DNA of 64,000 nucleotides from Streptomyces violaceoruber (GCA_000720805.1 JODI01000003.1:62001-126000), one strand, 5' to 3'; counted from the stretch's first letter, positions 17,500 to 27,689 are shown. A program made the numbers and translations. The notes: generated by a model from the sequence alone, not told the origin.

Positions 17500-18585
17500 G
17501 TGCCTGCTTTCCCACACAGCACCACATCATCACCGACGGCGATCGCGGTTCCGCCGTCGCTCTCTCTCCCGGTGATCGAAGCAGCGTTTCCCAGGCAAGT
17601 GCACCCGTATTGGCCCAGGCTCCAGGAGAAGACCCGTACCTGGCTACTGGAAAAACGGCTCATGCCGGCGGACAAGGTGGAGGAATATGCCGATGGCCTG
17701 TGCTACACCGACCTCATGGCGGGCTACTACGTCGGCGCCGCCGACGAGGTCCTCCAGGCGATAGCGGACTACAGCGCATGGTTCTTCGTCTGGGACGACC
17801 GCCACGACCGCGACATCGTGCACGGCCGCCCGGCCGCCTGGCGGCGGCTCAGGTTCCGCTTGCATGCGGCCCTCGACTCACCCCGTGACCATCTGCACCA
17901 CGAGGATCCCCTGGTCGCCGGGTTCGCCGACAGCATGGTGCGGTTGTACTCGTTCCTGCCGCGAACGTGGAACGCCCGCTTCGCGCGGCACTTCCACGAG
18001 GTGATCGAGGCGTACGACCGGGAATTCCGCAACCGCGTCGAGGGGATCGTGCCGACCGTCGAGGAATACCTGGCGCTGCGCCGCCGCACCTTCGCGCACT
18101 GGATCTGGACCGACCTGCTGGAGGCCGGCGCCGGCTGTGAACTCCCGGACCCGGTACGCACTCACCCGGCATATCGGCGGGCCGCATTACTGAGCCAGGA
18201 ATTCGCCGCCTGGTACAACGATCTCTGTTCGCTGCCCAAGGAAATAGCGGGCGACGAGGTGCACAATCTGGGAATCAGTCTCATCGCGCACGAGGGACTG
18301 ACCCTGGAGGAAGCGGTCGCGGAGATCCGGCGACGCGTGGAGGAATGCATAGCGGAATTCATCGTCGCCGAACAGGACGCCCTGCGCCTCTCCGACGAAC
18401 TCGCCGACGGCACTGTCCACGGAAAGGAACTCAGCGCCGCGGTACAGGCCTGCGTCCGCAATATGCGGAACTGGTTCAGCGCCGTCTACTGGTTCCACCA
18501 CGAGTCCGGCCGGTACCGGGTGGACAGCTGGGACGACCGGTCCACGCCCCCGTACGTCGACAACGAAGCGGCAGGTGAGAAATGA
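17500..18585 (+). CDS. cyc1: epi-isozizaene synthase (sesquiterpene cyclase)
   Basis: Class I terpene synthase of 361 aa that cyclises farnesyl diphosphate to epi-isozizaene, the precursor of albaflavenone. The Mg-binding motifs are intact: DDRHD at residues 99-103 and the NSE-type NDLCSLPKE starting at residue 240. The C-terminal WFHHESGRY segment with the RY pair is also present. The sequence is very close to the S. coelicolor enzyme as I remember it, and the GTG at 17500, seven bases after GGAAGGGG, gives the same length. Codon 230 is TTA (18187-18189), so translation should depend on the bldA tRNA. The stop overlaps the P450 start (ATGA). Confidence 0.95.
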   Translation: MPAFPHSTTSSPTAIAVPPSLSLPVIEAAFPRQVHPYWPRLQEKTRTWLLEKRLMPADKVEEYADGLCYTDLMAGYYVGAADEVLQAIADYSAWFFVWDDRHDRDIVHGRPAAWRRLRFRLHAALDSPRDHLHHEDPLVAGFADSMVRLYSFLPRTWNARFARHFHEVIEAYDREFRNRVEGIVPTVEEYLALRRRTFAHWIWTDLLEAGAGCELPDPVRTHPAYRRAALLSQEFAAWYNDLCSLPKEIAGDEVHNLGISLIAHEGLTLEEAVAEIRRRVEECIAEFIVAEQDALRLSDELADGTVHGKELSAAVQACVRNMRNWFSAVYWFHHESGRYRVDSWDDRSTPPYVDNEAAGEK

Positions 18586-19949
18586 CCGTCGAGTCTGTGA
18601 AACCCGAGGCCTCCCCGGCTCCGGAGGAGCGTGAGCCGCCCCTGGCGGGCGGCGGTGTCCCCGGCCTCGGTCACGGCTGGAAGCTGGTCCGGGACCCACT
18701 GGGCTTTCTGGCCCGGCTGCGTGACGACGGCGACCTGGTCCGGCTGCGGCTCGGCCCCAAGACGGTGTACGCCGTCACCGCGCCGGACCTCGTCGGCGAC
18801 ATGCTGACGAGCCCCGGCTACGAGATCGGCGGGCCGCTGTGGGACACCCTGGACGTGCTGCTGGGCAAGGGGGTGGCGACCAGCAACGGTCCGCTGCACC
18901 GGCGTCAGCGGCAGACCATCCAGCCCTCGTTCCGCAAGGACGTCATCCACGAGTACGAGCGGGTCATGGTCGAGGAGTCGCAGGCCTTCGCGTCGCGCTG
19001 GCAGGCCGGGGACACCGTGGACGTCACCGCGGAGGCGTTCCGGGTGGGCGTGCGCATGACCGCCCGGTGCTTCCTGCAGATCGAGCACATCGACGACCTG
19101 GCCGAGCGGCTGAGCGCCGCCCTCGCCACCGTGTTCGGCGGCATGTACCGGCGGATGATCCTGTCCTTGGGCCCGTTCTACCGGCTGCCGCTTCCCTCGC
19201 ACCGTGAATTCGACCGCGCACTGGCCGAACTGCACCGCCTCGCGGACGAGGTCATCACCGAACGCCGGACCGCCGCCGAGAAGCCCGACGATTTGCTGAC
19301 CGCCTTGCTCGAAGCAAAGGACGAGAATGGTGAACCGGTCAACGACCAGGAGGTGCACGATCAGGTCATAGCGATTCTCACGCCGGGCAGTGAAACCGTG
19401 GGATCCCAGTTGATGTGGATCTTGCAGTTGCTGGCGGAACATCCGGAACAGGCGGACCGGGTGAGCGCGGAGGTGAAATCGATCGTGGGTGACCGCCCGC
19501 TCACATTCGGCGATCTCCACAAGCTGACCCACACGAACAATGTGGTCACCGAGGCGCTGCGGATACGCCCCGCCGTATGGATTCTGACGCGGCGGGCCAT
19601 GGCCGAAACGCAACTGGGCGGGTATCGCATTCCGGCCGGGGCGGACATCGTGTACAGCCCGCTCGCCCTCCAGCGCGACCCCCGGTCCTACGAGCAGCAC
19701 CTGGACTTCGACCCCGACCGGTGGCTTCCGGGCCGCTCCGCGGAGGTGCCGAAGTACGCGATGAGTCCCTTCAGCGCGGGCAACCGCAAATGCCCGGCCG
19801 ACCACTTCTCGGTGGCCGAACTCGGCATCATCCTGGCCACCGTGATCCCGAAATGGCGCTTCGAGCGCCTCGCCGAGGCCGACGAGTCGACCCGGGTGGG
19901 CATCACGCTGCGGCCGAAGCGGCTGCTGCTGAAGGCAGTGCCGAGGTGA
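18582..19949 (+). CDS. cyp170A1: cytochrome P450 CYP170A1-type epi-isozizaene 5-monooxygenase
   Basis: Oxidises epi-isozizaene in two steps, through albaflavenols, to albaflavenone. The protein has 455 aa. The haem-binding loop is FSAGNRKC with C404; the K-helix ExxR is E324-R327 (EALR); the I-helix reads TPGSET at about residues 267-272, Gly-Ser instead of the common Ala-Gly. S. coelicolor CYP170A1 also has a second, metal-dependent farnesene synthase activity. Whether the residues needed for it are kept here was not established, although a DDLL segment is present near residue 240. It is translationally coupled to the synthase gene. Confidence 0.94.
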   Translation: MTVESVKPEASPAPEEREPPLAGGGVPGLGHGWKLVRDPLGFLARLRDDGDLVRLRLGPKTVYAVTAPDLVGDMLTSPGYEIGGPLWDTLDVLLGKGVATSNGPLHRRQRQTIQPSFRKDVIHEYERVMVEESQAFASRWQAGDTVDVTAEAFRVGVRMTARCFLQIEHIDDLAERLSAALATVFGGMYRRMILSLGPFYRLPLPSHREFDRALAELHRLADEVITERRTAAEKPDDLLTALLEAKDENGEPVNDQEVHDQVIAILTPGSETVGSQLMWILQLLAEHPEQADRVSAEVKSIVGDRPLTFGDLHKLTHTNNVVTEALRIRPAVWILTRRAMAETQLGGYRIPAGADIVYSPLALQRDPRSYEQHLDFDPDRWLPGRSAEVPKYAMSPFSAGNRKCPADHFSVAELGIILATVIPKWRFERLAEADESTRVGITLRPKRLLLKAVPR

Positions 19950-19958
19950 CGGGCCCGG

Positions 19959-20963
19959 TCAGGCGGCGTCCGTACCGGCGTCGGCTGCCGCCTCGGGTCC
20001 GGGTGCGGCTTCCGGTCCTCTGAACGTGCGTCGGTAGGCGTTCGGGGTGGTCCCCACCGCCCGGACGAACTGGTGACGCAGCGCGGCCGCGTTGCCGAAC
20101 CCCGTCCGGCCGGCGATCGCGTCCACCGTCTCGTCCGTCGCCTCCAGCAACCGCTGGGCCAGCAGCACACGTTGGCGCAGGATCCAGCGGTAGGGAGTCG
20201 TCCCCGTCTCCTGCTGGAAGCGACGGGCGAAGGTGCGCGGCGACATGTGCGCGAGCTCGGCGAGCTGCTCGACGGTGACCTCCTCGTCGAGGTGTTGCTG
20301 CATCCACACCAGGACCTCACCGACCGTGTCGCACGAGGAGACGGGCAGCGGGCGCTCGATGTACTGCGCCTGACCGCCGTCCCGGTGCGGCGGCACCACC
20401 ATCCGCCGGGCGATCTTGTTGGCGACCTGAGGCCCCTGCTCCTTGCGCACGATGTGCAGACAGGCGTCGATACCGGCGGCGGTGCCCGCCGAGGTGATCA
20501 CCGGATCCTCGTCGACGTACAGCACGTCGGGCTCGACCGTCAGCCGCGGGTACGCCCGTGCCAGCTCGTCCGCGTGGTGCCAGTGGACGGCGCAGCGCCG
20601 GCCGTCGAGCAGCCCGGCCGCGGCGAGCACGAAGACGCCGGAGCAGACGCTGAGCACCCGCGCCCCGCGGTCGACACCGCGCCGCAGGGCGTCCAGCAGT
20701 TCCGGCGGGAAGGCCCGGGTCTCGTAGCCGGCCGCGGCCGGCACGGCGATCAGGTCGGCGGACTCCAGGCGCTCCAGGCCGTGCTCGAGCCGCATCGAGA
20801 AGCCCGCACGCGAGCGGAGCGTGGGGCCCTCGGCCGAGGCGACCGCGAAGTCGTACACGGGGAGGCCGTCGTCACTGCGGTCGGTGCCGAAGACCTCGCA
20901 GATGACACCTAGTTCGAAGGGGTTCACGCCGTCCAGGACCACGGCGGCCACGTTGCTCAGCAT
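19959..20963 (-). CDS. GlxA-type AraC-family regulator, possibly NrdS
   Basis: A 334-aa regulator with an N-terminal DJ-1/PfpI-like domain (residues 1-185, including SVCSGVFVLAAAG with the nucleophile-elbow Cys) and a C-terminal AraC helix-turn-helix pair (EEVTVEQLAELAHMSPRTFA ... TPNAYRRTF). The C-terminal tail is Ala/Glu-rich. S. coelicolor has an AraC-like gene, nrdS, directly after nrdAB. This gene is on the same strand downstream of nrdAB but is separated from it by about 3.2 kb carrying other genes, so identity with nrdS is an inference. It ends ten bases from the convergent P450 gene. Confidence 0.85.
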   Translation of the reverse strand: MLSNVAAVVLDGVNPFELGVICEVFGTDRSDDGLPVYDFAVASAEGPTLRSRAGFSMRLEHGLERLESADLIAVPAAAGYETRAFPPELLDALRRGVDRGARVLSVCSGVFVLAAAGLLDGRRCAVHWHHADELARAYPRLTVEPDVLYVDEDPVITSAGTAAGIDACLHIVRKEQGPQVANKIARRMVVPPHRDGGQAQYIERPLPVSSCDTVGEVLVWMQQHLDEEVTVEQLAELAHMSPRTFARRFQQETGTTPYRWILRQRVLLAQRLLEATDETVDAIAGRTGFGNAAALRHQFVRAVGTTPNAYRRTFRGPEAAPGPEAAADAGTDAA

Positions 20964-21055
20964 GCTGCCAGTGTGCCTCGGGGCTGGCAGTAAATCGAGG
21001 GTGTGCGGCAGTCCTGCCACTGTCGGTAAGGAGTATCCGGCGCGACAGTGGTGTC

Positions 21056-21277
21056 ATGACCACAGCGCAGACAGAAGGACTGATCGGAATGCTCACTGTC
21101 CTCGGGATCCTCGTCCTCCTGGTCCTCCCGTCAGTGATCGGGATCGTGCACGACAGGCGTGTCGACCGTCAGATCCGGGAGGCGCGGGCTCGCCGCGAGG
21201 CCGAGGACCTGCGTCCGGCCGACCGCCCCCTGCGGCGGCGGCCCTACTTCACCACCACGGTGACCCACCACTCCTGA
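21056..21277 (+). CDS. small single-span membrane protein
   Basis: A 73-aa protein of unknown function. One strong membrane helix (MLTVLGILVLLVLPSVIGIV, residues 12-31) is followed by a charged, Arg-rich cytoplasmic tail. ATG at 21056 lies far from a ribosome-binding site. The internal ATG at 21089, with AGAAGGA upstream, would give 62 aa beginning at the helix and is equally plausible. It is divergent from the AraC gene and overlaps the convergent lipoprotein gene by 34 bases at its 3' end. Confidence 0.6.
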   Translation: MTTAQTEGLIGMLTVLGILVLLVLPSVIGIVHDRRVDRQIREARARREAEDLRPADRPLRRRPYFTTTVTHHS

Positions 21278-21696
21278 AGTCCCTTGCACGAGATGCGGCC
21301 GGTCTCGGCGGCGCAGAGCGGGCGCGTCGAGGCCAGCCGCGTTTTCCCGGCCGAGACCGCCTTGAAGGCACCGCTCGCATCGCCCGGCTGCAGCACGAAG
21401 CCGCTGTTGGTGGCCTCCAGCCCGCTGCCGTCGGCGACGACCGGCTTCCAGGGCCGCTTGGATGTGCCGTCCAGGCTGATGCGGACCGTGTCGCCCGCCG
21501 CCAGGCACACCGTACGACCGCTGTCGGCGATGCCGAGCTGCGACCCTGCCGTACATCCGGCCCGGCCCGTCGTCGGCGGCGGCGCCACGGTGTGACTGTC
21601 GCCGCCCTTTCCGCTGTCGGCCTGGGTGCCGCAACCGGCGAGGGCGAGGGTCAGTGCGGAGAGGGCGAGAGTGGTGCTGCGGACCGTTCGGCGCAT
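21244..21696 (-). CDS. lipoprotein with a chagasin-like domain
   Basis: A 150-aa exported lipoprotein. Residues 1-22 form a signal peptide ending in the lipobox LALAGC. The mature part contains about 100 residues rich in beta strands (CLAAGDTVRISLDG, SGLEATNSGFVLQPGD, FKAVSAGKTRLAST). The pattern is reminiscent of inhibitor family I42 (chagasin-like), but the diagnostic NPTTGY loop is replaced by GTSKRPW, so the assignment is weak. Four Cys beyond the lipobox may form disulfides. It lies next to a secreted S53 protease on the same strand, which makes an inhibitor role worth testing. Confidence 0.75.
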   Translation of the reverse strand: MRRTVRSTTLALSALTLALAGCGTQADSGKGGDSHTVAPPPTTGRAGCTAGSQLGIADSGRTVCLAAGDTVRISLDGTSKRPWKPVVADGSGLEATNSGFVLQPGDASGAFKAVSAGKTRLASTRPLCAAETGRISCKGLQEWWVTVVVK

Positions 21697-21787
21697 GGCG
21701 TGGCCTCCCCGTTCGCTGGAGTTCGTTGGAGTCCGTTGGACGTGTCACGCCCGCGCCCGGATCCCGGTGCTCGACGCCTGGGCCCTC

Positions 21788-21824
21788 CCGGGCCCCGGCC
21801 GCCAAGGCGGCGGCCGGGGCCCGG
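21788..21824 (-). terminator. hairpin terminator after the S53 protease gene
   Basis: Perfect 16-bp GC-rich stem (21788-21803 with 21809-21824) and a five-base loop, located 15 bases past the stop of the minus-strand protease gene. Confidence 0.75.
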
Positions 21825-21838
21825 GGGCTGTGCGGAGG

Positions 21839-23887
21839 TCAGCTCGTCGTGACGGCGGTGTCGTCGACCGCGAAGCTGGTCTGGAGCGAGGAGTCCTCGA
21901 CACCGCTGAACTTCAGAGTGACGGTGGAGCCGGCGAACGAGGAGAGGTCGAAGGACTTCTGGGCGTACCCGGAGGCCTTGTTGAGGTTGGAGTAGGTGGC
22001 CAGGGTGGTCGAGCCCGCGGTGACCGTCAGCTTGTCGTAGGCGGTGCTGGTGGAAGTCTCCGCGGTGTCGATGTGCAGGTAGAAGGTGAAGGTCGCCTTG
22101 CAGCCGCTCGGCACGGTCACCGACTGCGAGAGCGAGTCGGTGTGCGCGGAGCCGTACCCGTCCAGCCAGGCGTAGTACGAACCGGCGTGTGCCGGCTCAC
22201 TGCTGGAGTTCGTGATGACTCCGCTGGAGGTGGTCCACGTGGTGCTGCCCGACTCGAAGCCCGGGTTCCCGAGCAGCTGGGACGAGGAGCAGGTGCCGCC
22301 GGCCGAGCCGACCGTCCAGGTGAACGAGGCGGACCCGGAGGCGCCCGTGCTGTCCGTCGCGGTGACAGTGACCTGGTAGGTGCCCGCGGTGGACGCGGTG
22401 CCGGAGATCAGGCCGCTGGAGCTGCCGATGGACAGCCCGGTGGGCAGTCCGGACGCGCTGTACGTGAGCGTGGCCCCCGCGCTGTCGGAGGCCGAGATCT
22501 GCAGGCTGACCGAGCTGCCGGTGGTGGTCGACCGGCTGCCCGGGTTGGTGACGGTCACCGTGTTGCCGGAGCTGCTGCCGGAGGCGAAGGCGGTGGTGCC
22601 GTTGGGGGTGCCCCAGCCGGTGGGGCCGTCGTAGCCGGTGGTCGCGGTGCAGAAGTACGAGGTGGAGCAGCTGCCGTTGGTGCCACTGGTGACGTCGTAG
22701 AGGTTGCTCGTGTGGCTGTAGGGGTATTTCGCCGGGTAGTCACTGGCGCCAGGGGTGCCGGCCAGGGCGTACACACCGGCGATGATCGGGGCGGAGGCGC
22801 TGGTGCCACCGTAGACCGCCCAGCCGGAACCGCCGTAGGTGTCATAGACCGCCACACCGGTGGCCGGGTCGGCGACCGCCGAGACGTCGGCCTCCATGCG
22901 CTTGCTGCAGCCGGTGTCCGTCTGCCAGCTGGGCTTCGGGTCGTACGAGGAGCAGCCGGAGCCGGTGCCCTCGGTGCTGCTGGTCTTCCATACGGACTCG
23001 GTCCAGCCGCGGGAGTTGGAGGACGTCGACAGTGCGGTTCCGCCAACGGCCGTCACGTACTGGGAGGTTGCCGGGTACTCGGCGCCGTAGCCGGAGTCGC
23101 CGGCGGAGACGGTGATCGCGACGCCCGGGTGCTTGAAGTACGAGGTGTCCTCGCTGGTCTGGGAGGACGACTCGTCGCCGCCCCAGCTGTTGGAGACGAA
23201 CTTGGCGCCGAGCGCGACGGCTTCGTTCTCGGCGGTGCCGAGGTCGGAGTCGGTGGCGGAGTTGGCCTCGACCAGGATGATCTTGCAGTTCGGGCAGACC
23301 GCGCTGACCATGTCGATGTCCAGCGCCTCCTCACCCGCCCAGCCGGTGTCGTTGGAGGGCAGTGAGGTCGTCGAGCCCGTCTGACCGACCTGCTTGAAGC
23401 AGCCGTTGGCCTTGGTGCAGGCGGACAGGCCGTACTGCGAGCGGTAAGTCGCCAGGTCCGCCTCGGCGTTGGGGTCGTTGTAGGCGTCGACCACGGCAAC
23501 CGTCAGGCCGGAGCCGCCCGTCGAGGGCAGCTTGTAGGCGCTGTGCAGGTTGGCCGGGCTGAGCCCGGAGGGTGCGGCGGCGGCGAGGGCGGTGGCCAGC
23601 CGCTGCTTGATGTCGGTGCGGCGCTGGGCGAAGCAGGACGCGTGACCGGGCTCGGCGGTGGCGCACAGGTGCTCGGTCGGCACCTTCTGGCCGGCCCTGC
23701 CGGTCGAGTGGAACGTCTGCCGGGCGGGGGAGGTGAGCGCCTTGGCGTTCTGGGTGACGCGGGAGGTGTTCGCGGCCGTCGGCGCTGCGTGCGCCGGTGC
23801 CGCGACGAGTCCGGCGAGGCTGAGTGCGAGGGCGGGCAGGGCGGCGGTGAGGAGTCTTCGCAGGCTCCGTCTGGGCTTCTCACGCAT
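21839..23887 (-). CDS. secreted S53 (sedolisin-type) serine protease
   Basis: A 682-aa exported protease. A signal peptide with twin Arg and a long hydrophobic core ends near APAHA (about residue 34). A short propeptide follows, and the catalytic domain starts near [13 protein letters not shown]. The S53 catalytic set is visible: the Glu/Asp pair in '[13 protein letters not shown]' and the nucleophile Ser in GGTSASAP, with SNSWGG before it. There is no subtilisin HGT motif, so this is not S8. C-terminal to it are an Ig-like putative domain ([20 protein letters not shown]) and a jelly-roll-like domain of about 150 residues. The ATG at 23887 has GGAGG upstream. It interrupts the region between nrdB and the AraC gene. 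Confidence 0.9.
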   Translation of the reverse strand: MREKPRRSLRRLLTAALPALALSLAGLVAAPAHAAPTAANTSRVTQNAKALTSPARQTFHSTGRAGQKVPTEHLCATAEPGHASCFAQRRTDIKQRLATALAAAAPSGLSPANLHSAYKLPSTGGSGLTVAVVDAYNDPNAEADLATYRSQYGLSACTKANGCFKQVGQTGSTTSLPSNDTGWAGEEALDIDMVSAVCPNCKIILVEANSATDSDLGTAENEAVALGAKFVSNSWGGDESSSQTSEDTSYFKHPGVAITVSAGDSGYGAEYPATSQYVTAVGGTALSTSSNSRGWTESVWKTSSTEGTGSGCSSYDPKPSWQTDTGCSKRMEADVSAVADPATGVAVYDTYGGSGWAVYGGTSASAPIIAGVYALAGTPGASDYPAKYPYSHTSNLYDVTSGTNGSCSTSYFCTATTGYDGPTGWGTPNGTTAFASGSSSGNTVTVTNPGSRSTTTGSSVSLQISASDSAGATLTYSASGLPTGLSIGSSSGLISGTASTAGTYQVTVTATDSTGASGSASFTWTVGSAGGTCSSSQLLGNPGFESGSTTWTTSSGVITNSSSEPAHAGSYYAWLDGYGSAHTDSLSQSVTVPSGCKATFTFYLHIDTAETSTSTAYDKLTVTAGSTTLATYSNLNKASGYAQKSFDLSSFAGSTVTLKFSGVEDSSLQTSFAVDDTAVTTS

Positions 23888-24108
23888 GGGGGTACTGCCT
23901 CCGTCGTTGGAGTGGGGTTCCTCGGCGTTGGTGGCAGGCCTGTGACGCGCGTAGCGGCGGCGGTGCGCGATCTCGCCATGGGCATGACACTTGGAGCGTT
24001 CTGTGTGGCCGTTGTGCGTGGCATGACAGAACGGCCAGAACCTAGCGGGGGACGAGGAGACCGGAACAGGTGCGCCGGAAGAACTTTGCCGCTCCATAGA
24101 TGGTCCAT

Positions 24109-24139
24109 GGACGGCCCATGGACGCTCCATGGGCCGTCC
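24109..24139 (-). terminator. hairpin terminator after nrdB
   Basis: Perfect 14-bp stem (24109-24122 with 24126-24139) with a three-base loop, 15 bases past the nrdB stop. CCATGG elements are repeated around it. It should separate nrdAB transcription from the protease gene downstream. Confidence 0.7.
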
Positions 24140-24153
24140 GGAGGCTTCGGAGG

Positions 24154-25167
24154 CTAGAAGTCCTCGTCGAGGTCGACCGTGCCCTCCACCGCGACCTGGT
24201 ACGCGGACGGACGCCGCTCGAAGAAGTTGGTCAGCTCCTGAACCCCCTGCAGCTCCATGAAGGAGAAGGGGTTCTCGGAGCCGTACACCGGGGCGAAGCC
24301 GAGGCGCGTCAGGCGCTGGTCGGCCACGCACTCCAGGTACTGCCGCATCGAGTCGGTGTTCATGCCCGGGAGGCCGTCACCGCACAGGTCGCGCGCGAAC
24401 TGCAGCTCGGCCTCGACGGCCTCCCTCAGCATGTCGGTGACCTGCTGCCGAAGCCGGTCGTCGAACAGCTCCGGCTCCTCCTTGCGGACGGTGTCGACCA
24501 CGTCGAACGCGAAGCTCATGTGCATGGACTCGTCGCGGAACACCCAGTTGGTGCCAGTCGCCAGGCCGTGCAGGAGACCCCGGCCGCGGAACCAGTAGAC
24601 GTACGCGAAGGCACCGTAGAAGAACAGGCCCTCGATGCACGCGGCGAAGCAGATGAGGTTGAGCAGGAAGCGGCGGCGGTCGGCCCGGGTCTCCAGCCGG
24701 TCGAGCTTCTCGACCTCGTTGATCCACCGGAAGCAGAACTCGGCCTTCGCGCGGATGGAGGGGATGTTCTCCACGGCGTCGAAGGCCGCGGCCCTGTCCC
24801 TCGGGTCGGGAAGATAGGTGTCCAGGAGCGTCAGGTAGAACTGGACGTGGACGGCCTCCTCGAAGAGCTGGCGCGACAGGTACAGCCGCGCCTCCGGGGA
24901 GTTGATGTGCTTGTAGAGGGTCAGCACCAGGTTGTTCGCGACGATCGAGTCGCCCGTCGCGAAGAAGGCCACCAGGCGGCCGATCAGGTGCTGTTCGGCC
25001 GGGGTGAGCTTGGCGAGATCGGTGACGTCCGAGTGGAGGTCGACCTCCTCCACGGTCCAGGTGTTCTTGATGGCGTCCCGGTAGCGGTCGTAGAAGTCCG
25101 GGTAGCGCATGGGGCGAAGGGTGAGTTCGAAGCCCGGGTCGAGGAGATTCTTGTTTCGGGTGGACAT
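24154..25167 (-). CDS. nrdB: class Ia ribonucleotide reductase, small (beta) subunit
   Basis: Generates the tyrosyl radical used by NrdA to reduce ribonucleoside diphosphates. The di-iron ligands are all found: Asp in GDSIVANN, E and H in [10 protein letters not shown] in [10 protein letters not shown], and E and H in RDESMHMSF. The radical Tyr is four residues after the first ligand His (HVQFY). Length 337 aa. The ATG at 25167 shares its A with the nrdA stop (TGATG); an overlapping GTG at 25170 would add one residue. It is cotranscribed with nrdA and is therefore under the cobalamin riboswitch. A hairpin terminator follows. Confidence 0.95.
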   Translation of the reverse strand: MSTRNKNLLDPGFELTLRPMRYPDFYDRYRDAIKNTWTVEEVDLHSDVTDLAKLTPAEQHLIGRLVAFFATGDSIVANNLVLTLYKHINSPEARLYLSRQLFEEAVHVQFYLTLLDTYLPDPRDRAAAFDAVENIPSIRAKAEFCFRWINEVEKLDRLETRADRRRFLLNLICFAACIEGLFFYGAFAYVYWFRGRGLLHGLATGTNWVFRDESMHMSFAFDVVDTVRKEEPELFDDRLRQQVTDMLREAVEAELQFARDLCGDGLPGMNTDSMRQYLECVADQRLTRLGFAPVYGSENPFSFMELQGVQELTNFFERRPSAYQVAVEGTVDLDEDF

Positions 25168-27554
25168 CACTGGCAGGCCTCGCAGGACTCGGGGTTCTCA
25201 AGGGAGCAGGCGACGGCCTCTTCGGGAGCCGGCTGCTGTACGGGGAGGGTCTTCTCGGGCTGGGCCCGGTGGGCCGCGCGGGCGATGCGGGTCGCCGGGC
25301 GCGAACGCAGGTAGTACGTCGTCTTCAGGCCCTGCTTCCAGGCGTACGCGTACATCGAGGAGAGCTTGCCGATGGTGGGCGTCTGAAGGAACAGGTTCAG
25401 CGACTGGGACTGGTCGAGGAACGGGGTCCGGGCGGCGGCCATGTCGATCAGGCCGCGCTGCGGGATCTCCCAGGCCGTGCGGTACAGGGCGCGGACGTCC
25501 TCGGGGATCCAGGTGAACGCCTGCACCGAGCCGTTCGCCTCACGCAGCGCCTCGCGGGTGCGGGCGTCCCAGACGCCGAGCCGCTTCAGGTCCTTCACCA
25601 GGTACGAGTTGACCTGGAGGAACTCACCGGACAGGGTCTCGCGCTTGAACAGGTTGGAGACCTGCGGCTCGATGCACTCGTACACCCCCGCGATCGACGC
25701 GATGGTGGCCGTGGGAGCGATGGCGAGCAGGAGCGAGTTGCGCATGCCCGTGGTGGCGATGCGGGCCCGCAGTGCCGCCCAGCGTTCCGGCCAGGCGAGC
25801 TCGGTGTCGTAGTGGTCGGGGTGCAGGACACCCCGGGCGGTACGGGTCTTCTCCCAGGCCGGCAGCGGGCCGTTGCGCTCGGCGAGGTCGGCGGAGGCCT
25901 CGTACGCGGCGAGCATGACGCGCTCGGCGACACGGGTGGACAGCCGACGGGCCTCGGGCGAGTCGAAGGGCAGGCGCAGCTGGAAGAAGACGTCCTGCAG
26001 TCCCATCACGCCCAGGCCCACCGGGCGCCACCTGGCGTTGGAACGGCCCGCCTGCTCGGTCGGGTAGAAGTTGATGTCGACGACCCGGTCGAGGAAGGTG
26101 ACGGCGGTGCGGACCGTCGCGTCCAGCCGCTCCCAGTCGATGTCTTCGCAGGCCGGGTCCACGAAGGCGCCCAGGTTCACCGAACCCAGGTTGCAGACCG
26201 CCGTCTCCCCGTCGTCCGTGACCTCCAGGATCTCCGTGCAGAGGTTGGAGGAGTGGACGACGTGACCGGGCTCGGCCGTCTGGTTGGCGGTGCGGTTCGC
26301 GGCGTCCTTGAAGGTCATCCAGCCGTTGCCGGTCTGCGCGAGGGTGCGCATCATGCGGCCGTAGAGGTCACGGGCGGGCAGTGTCCGGCGCGCGAGCCCC
26401 GCCGCCTCCGCCGCGTGGTAGGCCGCGTCGAACTCCTCGCCCCACAGGTCGACCAGCTCCGGCACGTCGGCGGGGGAGAACAGCGACCACTGCTCGTCGG
26501 CGTCGACCCGGCGCATGAACTCGTCCGGGACCCAGTGCGCGAGGTTCAGGTTGTGCGTGCGACGGGCGTCCTCGCCGGTGTTGTCGCGCAGCTCTAGGAA
26601 CTCCTCGATGTCCGAGTGCCAGGTCTCCAGGTACACCGCCGCCGCGCCCTTGCGCCGGCCGCCCTGGTTCACCGCGGCGACCGAGGCGTCCAAGGTCTTC
26701 AGGAACGGGACGACGCCGTTGGAGTGCCCGTTCGTGCCCCGGATCAGTGAACCGCGGGCGCGGATGCGGGAGTAGGCGATGCCGATGCCTCCGGCGTGCT
26801 TGGACAGACGGGCCACCTGCTGGTAGCGCTCGTAGATGGAGTCCAGCTCGTCCTTCGGGGAGTCGAGGAGATAGCAGGACGACATCTGGGGGTGCCGGGT
26901 GCCGGAGTTGAAGAGGGTGGGGGAGGAGGGCAGGTAGTCGAGGCGGCTCATGAGGCGGTAGAGCGCGGCGACTTCGTCCACGGCCCGGCAGGTGTCGTCC
27001 TCGGCGAGACCGCAGGCCACCCGGAGCATGAAGTGCTGGGGCGTCTCGACGACCTTGCGGGTGATCGGGTGCCGGAGCAGATAGCGGCTGTACAGGGTGC
27101 GCAGCCCGAAGTAGCCGAAGCGGTCGTCGGCCGCCGGGTCGACCAGCGCGTCGAGACGGCCGGCGTGGACGCGTACGAACGCGGCGGTGCGGTCGGCGAG
27201 GAGCCCTTCCCGGTGCCCCACGGCGACGGAGTCGGTGAAGGACGTGACGCCCTGGGAGGCGGCCTCGGCGGCGATGCCGAGGGTCAACAGGCGGGCGGCC
27301 AGCCGGGAGTAGGCGGGGTCCTCGGAGATCAGACCGGCGGCCGCCTCCGTGGCCAGCTCGCGCAGCTCCACAGCGACATCCGGCACGGCCCCCCGCGCGG
27401 AGCGGCCGCGCAGCGCGGCGGCGGCGACCCGGCCGGGGTCGGCGTCGGGGAGGTCGGCGGTCAGCTCGGTCAGGGTCCGCAGCAACGCGGTTCCGGGACC
27501 GTCGGGTTCCACCGGAGTCGTCGTTGCCGCCGGATCGGCTGGCGCGATGGTCAC
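25167..27554 (-). CDS. nrdA: class Ia ribonucleotide reductase, large (alpha) subunit
   Basis: Catalytic subunit of oxygen-dependent ribonucleotide reductase. The 795-aa protein has the active-site motif NLCTEILE (Asn, radical Cys, Glu), the first redox Cys in the SSCYLLDSP segment, the second in TAVCNLGSVNLG, and the C-terminal CEACQ tail that is re-reduced by thioredoxin. The radical-transfer Tyr pair lies in the late TTYYLRSR. The N-terminal 90 residues look like a divergent ATP-cone region. GTG at 27554, eight bases after GAGGGAG, is preferred to GTG at 27578. Vitamin B12 is expected to shut this operon off, so that the B12-dependent NrdJ takes over. Confidence 0.93.
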   Translation of the reverse strand: MTIAPADPAATTTPVEPDGPGTALLRTLTELTADLPDADPGRVAAAALRGRSARGAVPDVAVELRELATEAAAGLISEDPAYSRLAARLLTLGIAAEAASQGVTSFTDSVAVGHREGLLADRTAAFVRVHAGRLDALVDPAADDRFGYFGLRTLYSRYLLRHPITRKVVETPQHFMLRVACGLAEDDTCRAVDEVAALYRLMSRLDYLPSSPTLFNSGTRHPQMSSCYLLDSPKDELDSIYERYQQVARLSKHAGGIGIAYSRIRARGSLIRGTNGHSNGVVPFLKTLDASVAAVNQGGRRKGAAAVYLETWHSDIEEFLELRDNTGEDARRTHNLNLAHWVPDEFMRRVDADEQWSLFSPADVPELVDLWGEEFDAAYHAAEAAGLARRTLPARDLYGRMMRTLAQTGNGWMTFKDAANRTANQTAEPGHVVHSSNLCTEILEVTDDGETAVCNLGSVNLGAFVDPACEDIDWERLDATVRTAVTFLDRVVDINFYPTEQAGRSNARWRPVGLGVMGLQDVFFQLRLPFDSPEARRLSTRVAERVMLAAYEASADLAERNGPLPAWEKTRTARGVLHPDHYDTELAWPERWAALRARIATTGMRNSLLLAIAPTATIASIAGVYECIEPQVSNLFKRETLSGEFLQVNSYLVKDLKRLGVWDARTREALREANGSVQAFTWIPEDVRALYRTAWEIPQRGLIDMAAARTPFLDQSQSLNLFLQTPTIGKLSSMYAYAWKQGLKTTYYLRSRPATRIARAAHRAQPEKTLPVQQPAPEEAVACSLENPESCEACQ

Positions 27555-27689
27555 GTGGGGCTCTCCCTCGCTCGGCACGGGGCCTCACGGAGGGCAGGGG
27601 GCAGCACACGAGCGCACACGGCGTCGCGTCCACCGGCCCATTCCACGAGGCCCGGACGTCAAGGCACCCGGGCCGGATGGCCGGGCGCG

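Noticed and set aside
17112..17888. 258-codon plus-strand frame before and overlapping the terpene synthase gene
   Set aside because: It is out of frame with the synthase, has no start signals, and its N-terminal part is Arg/Pro-rich.
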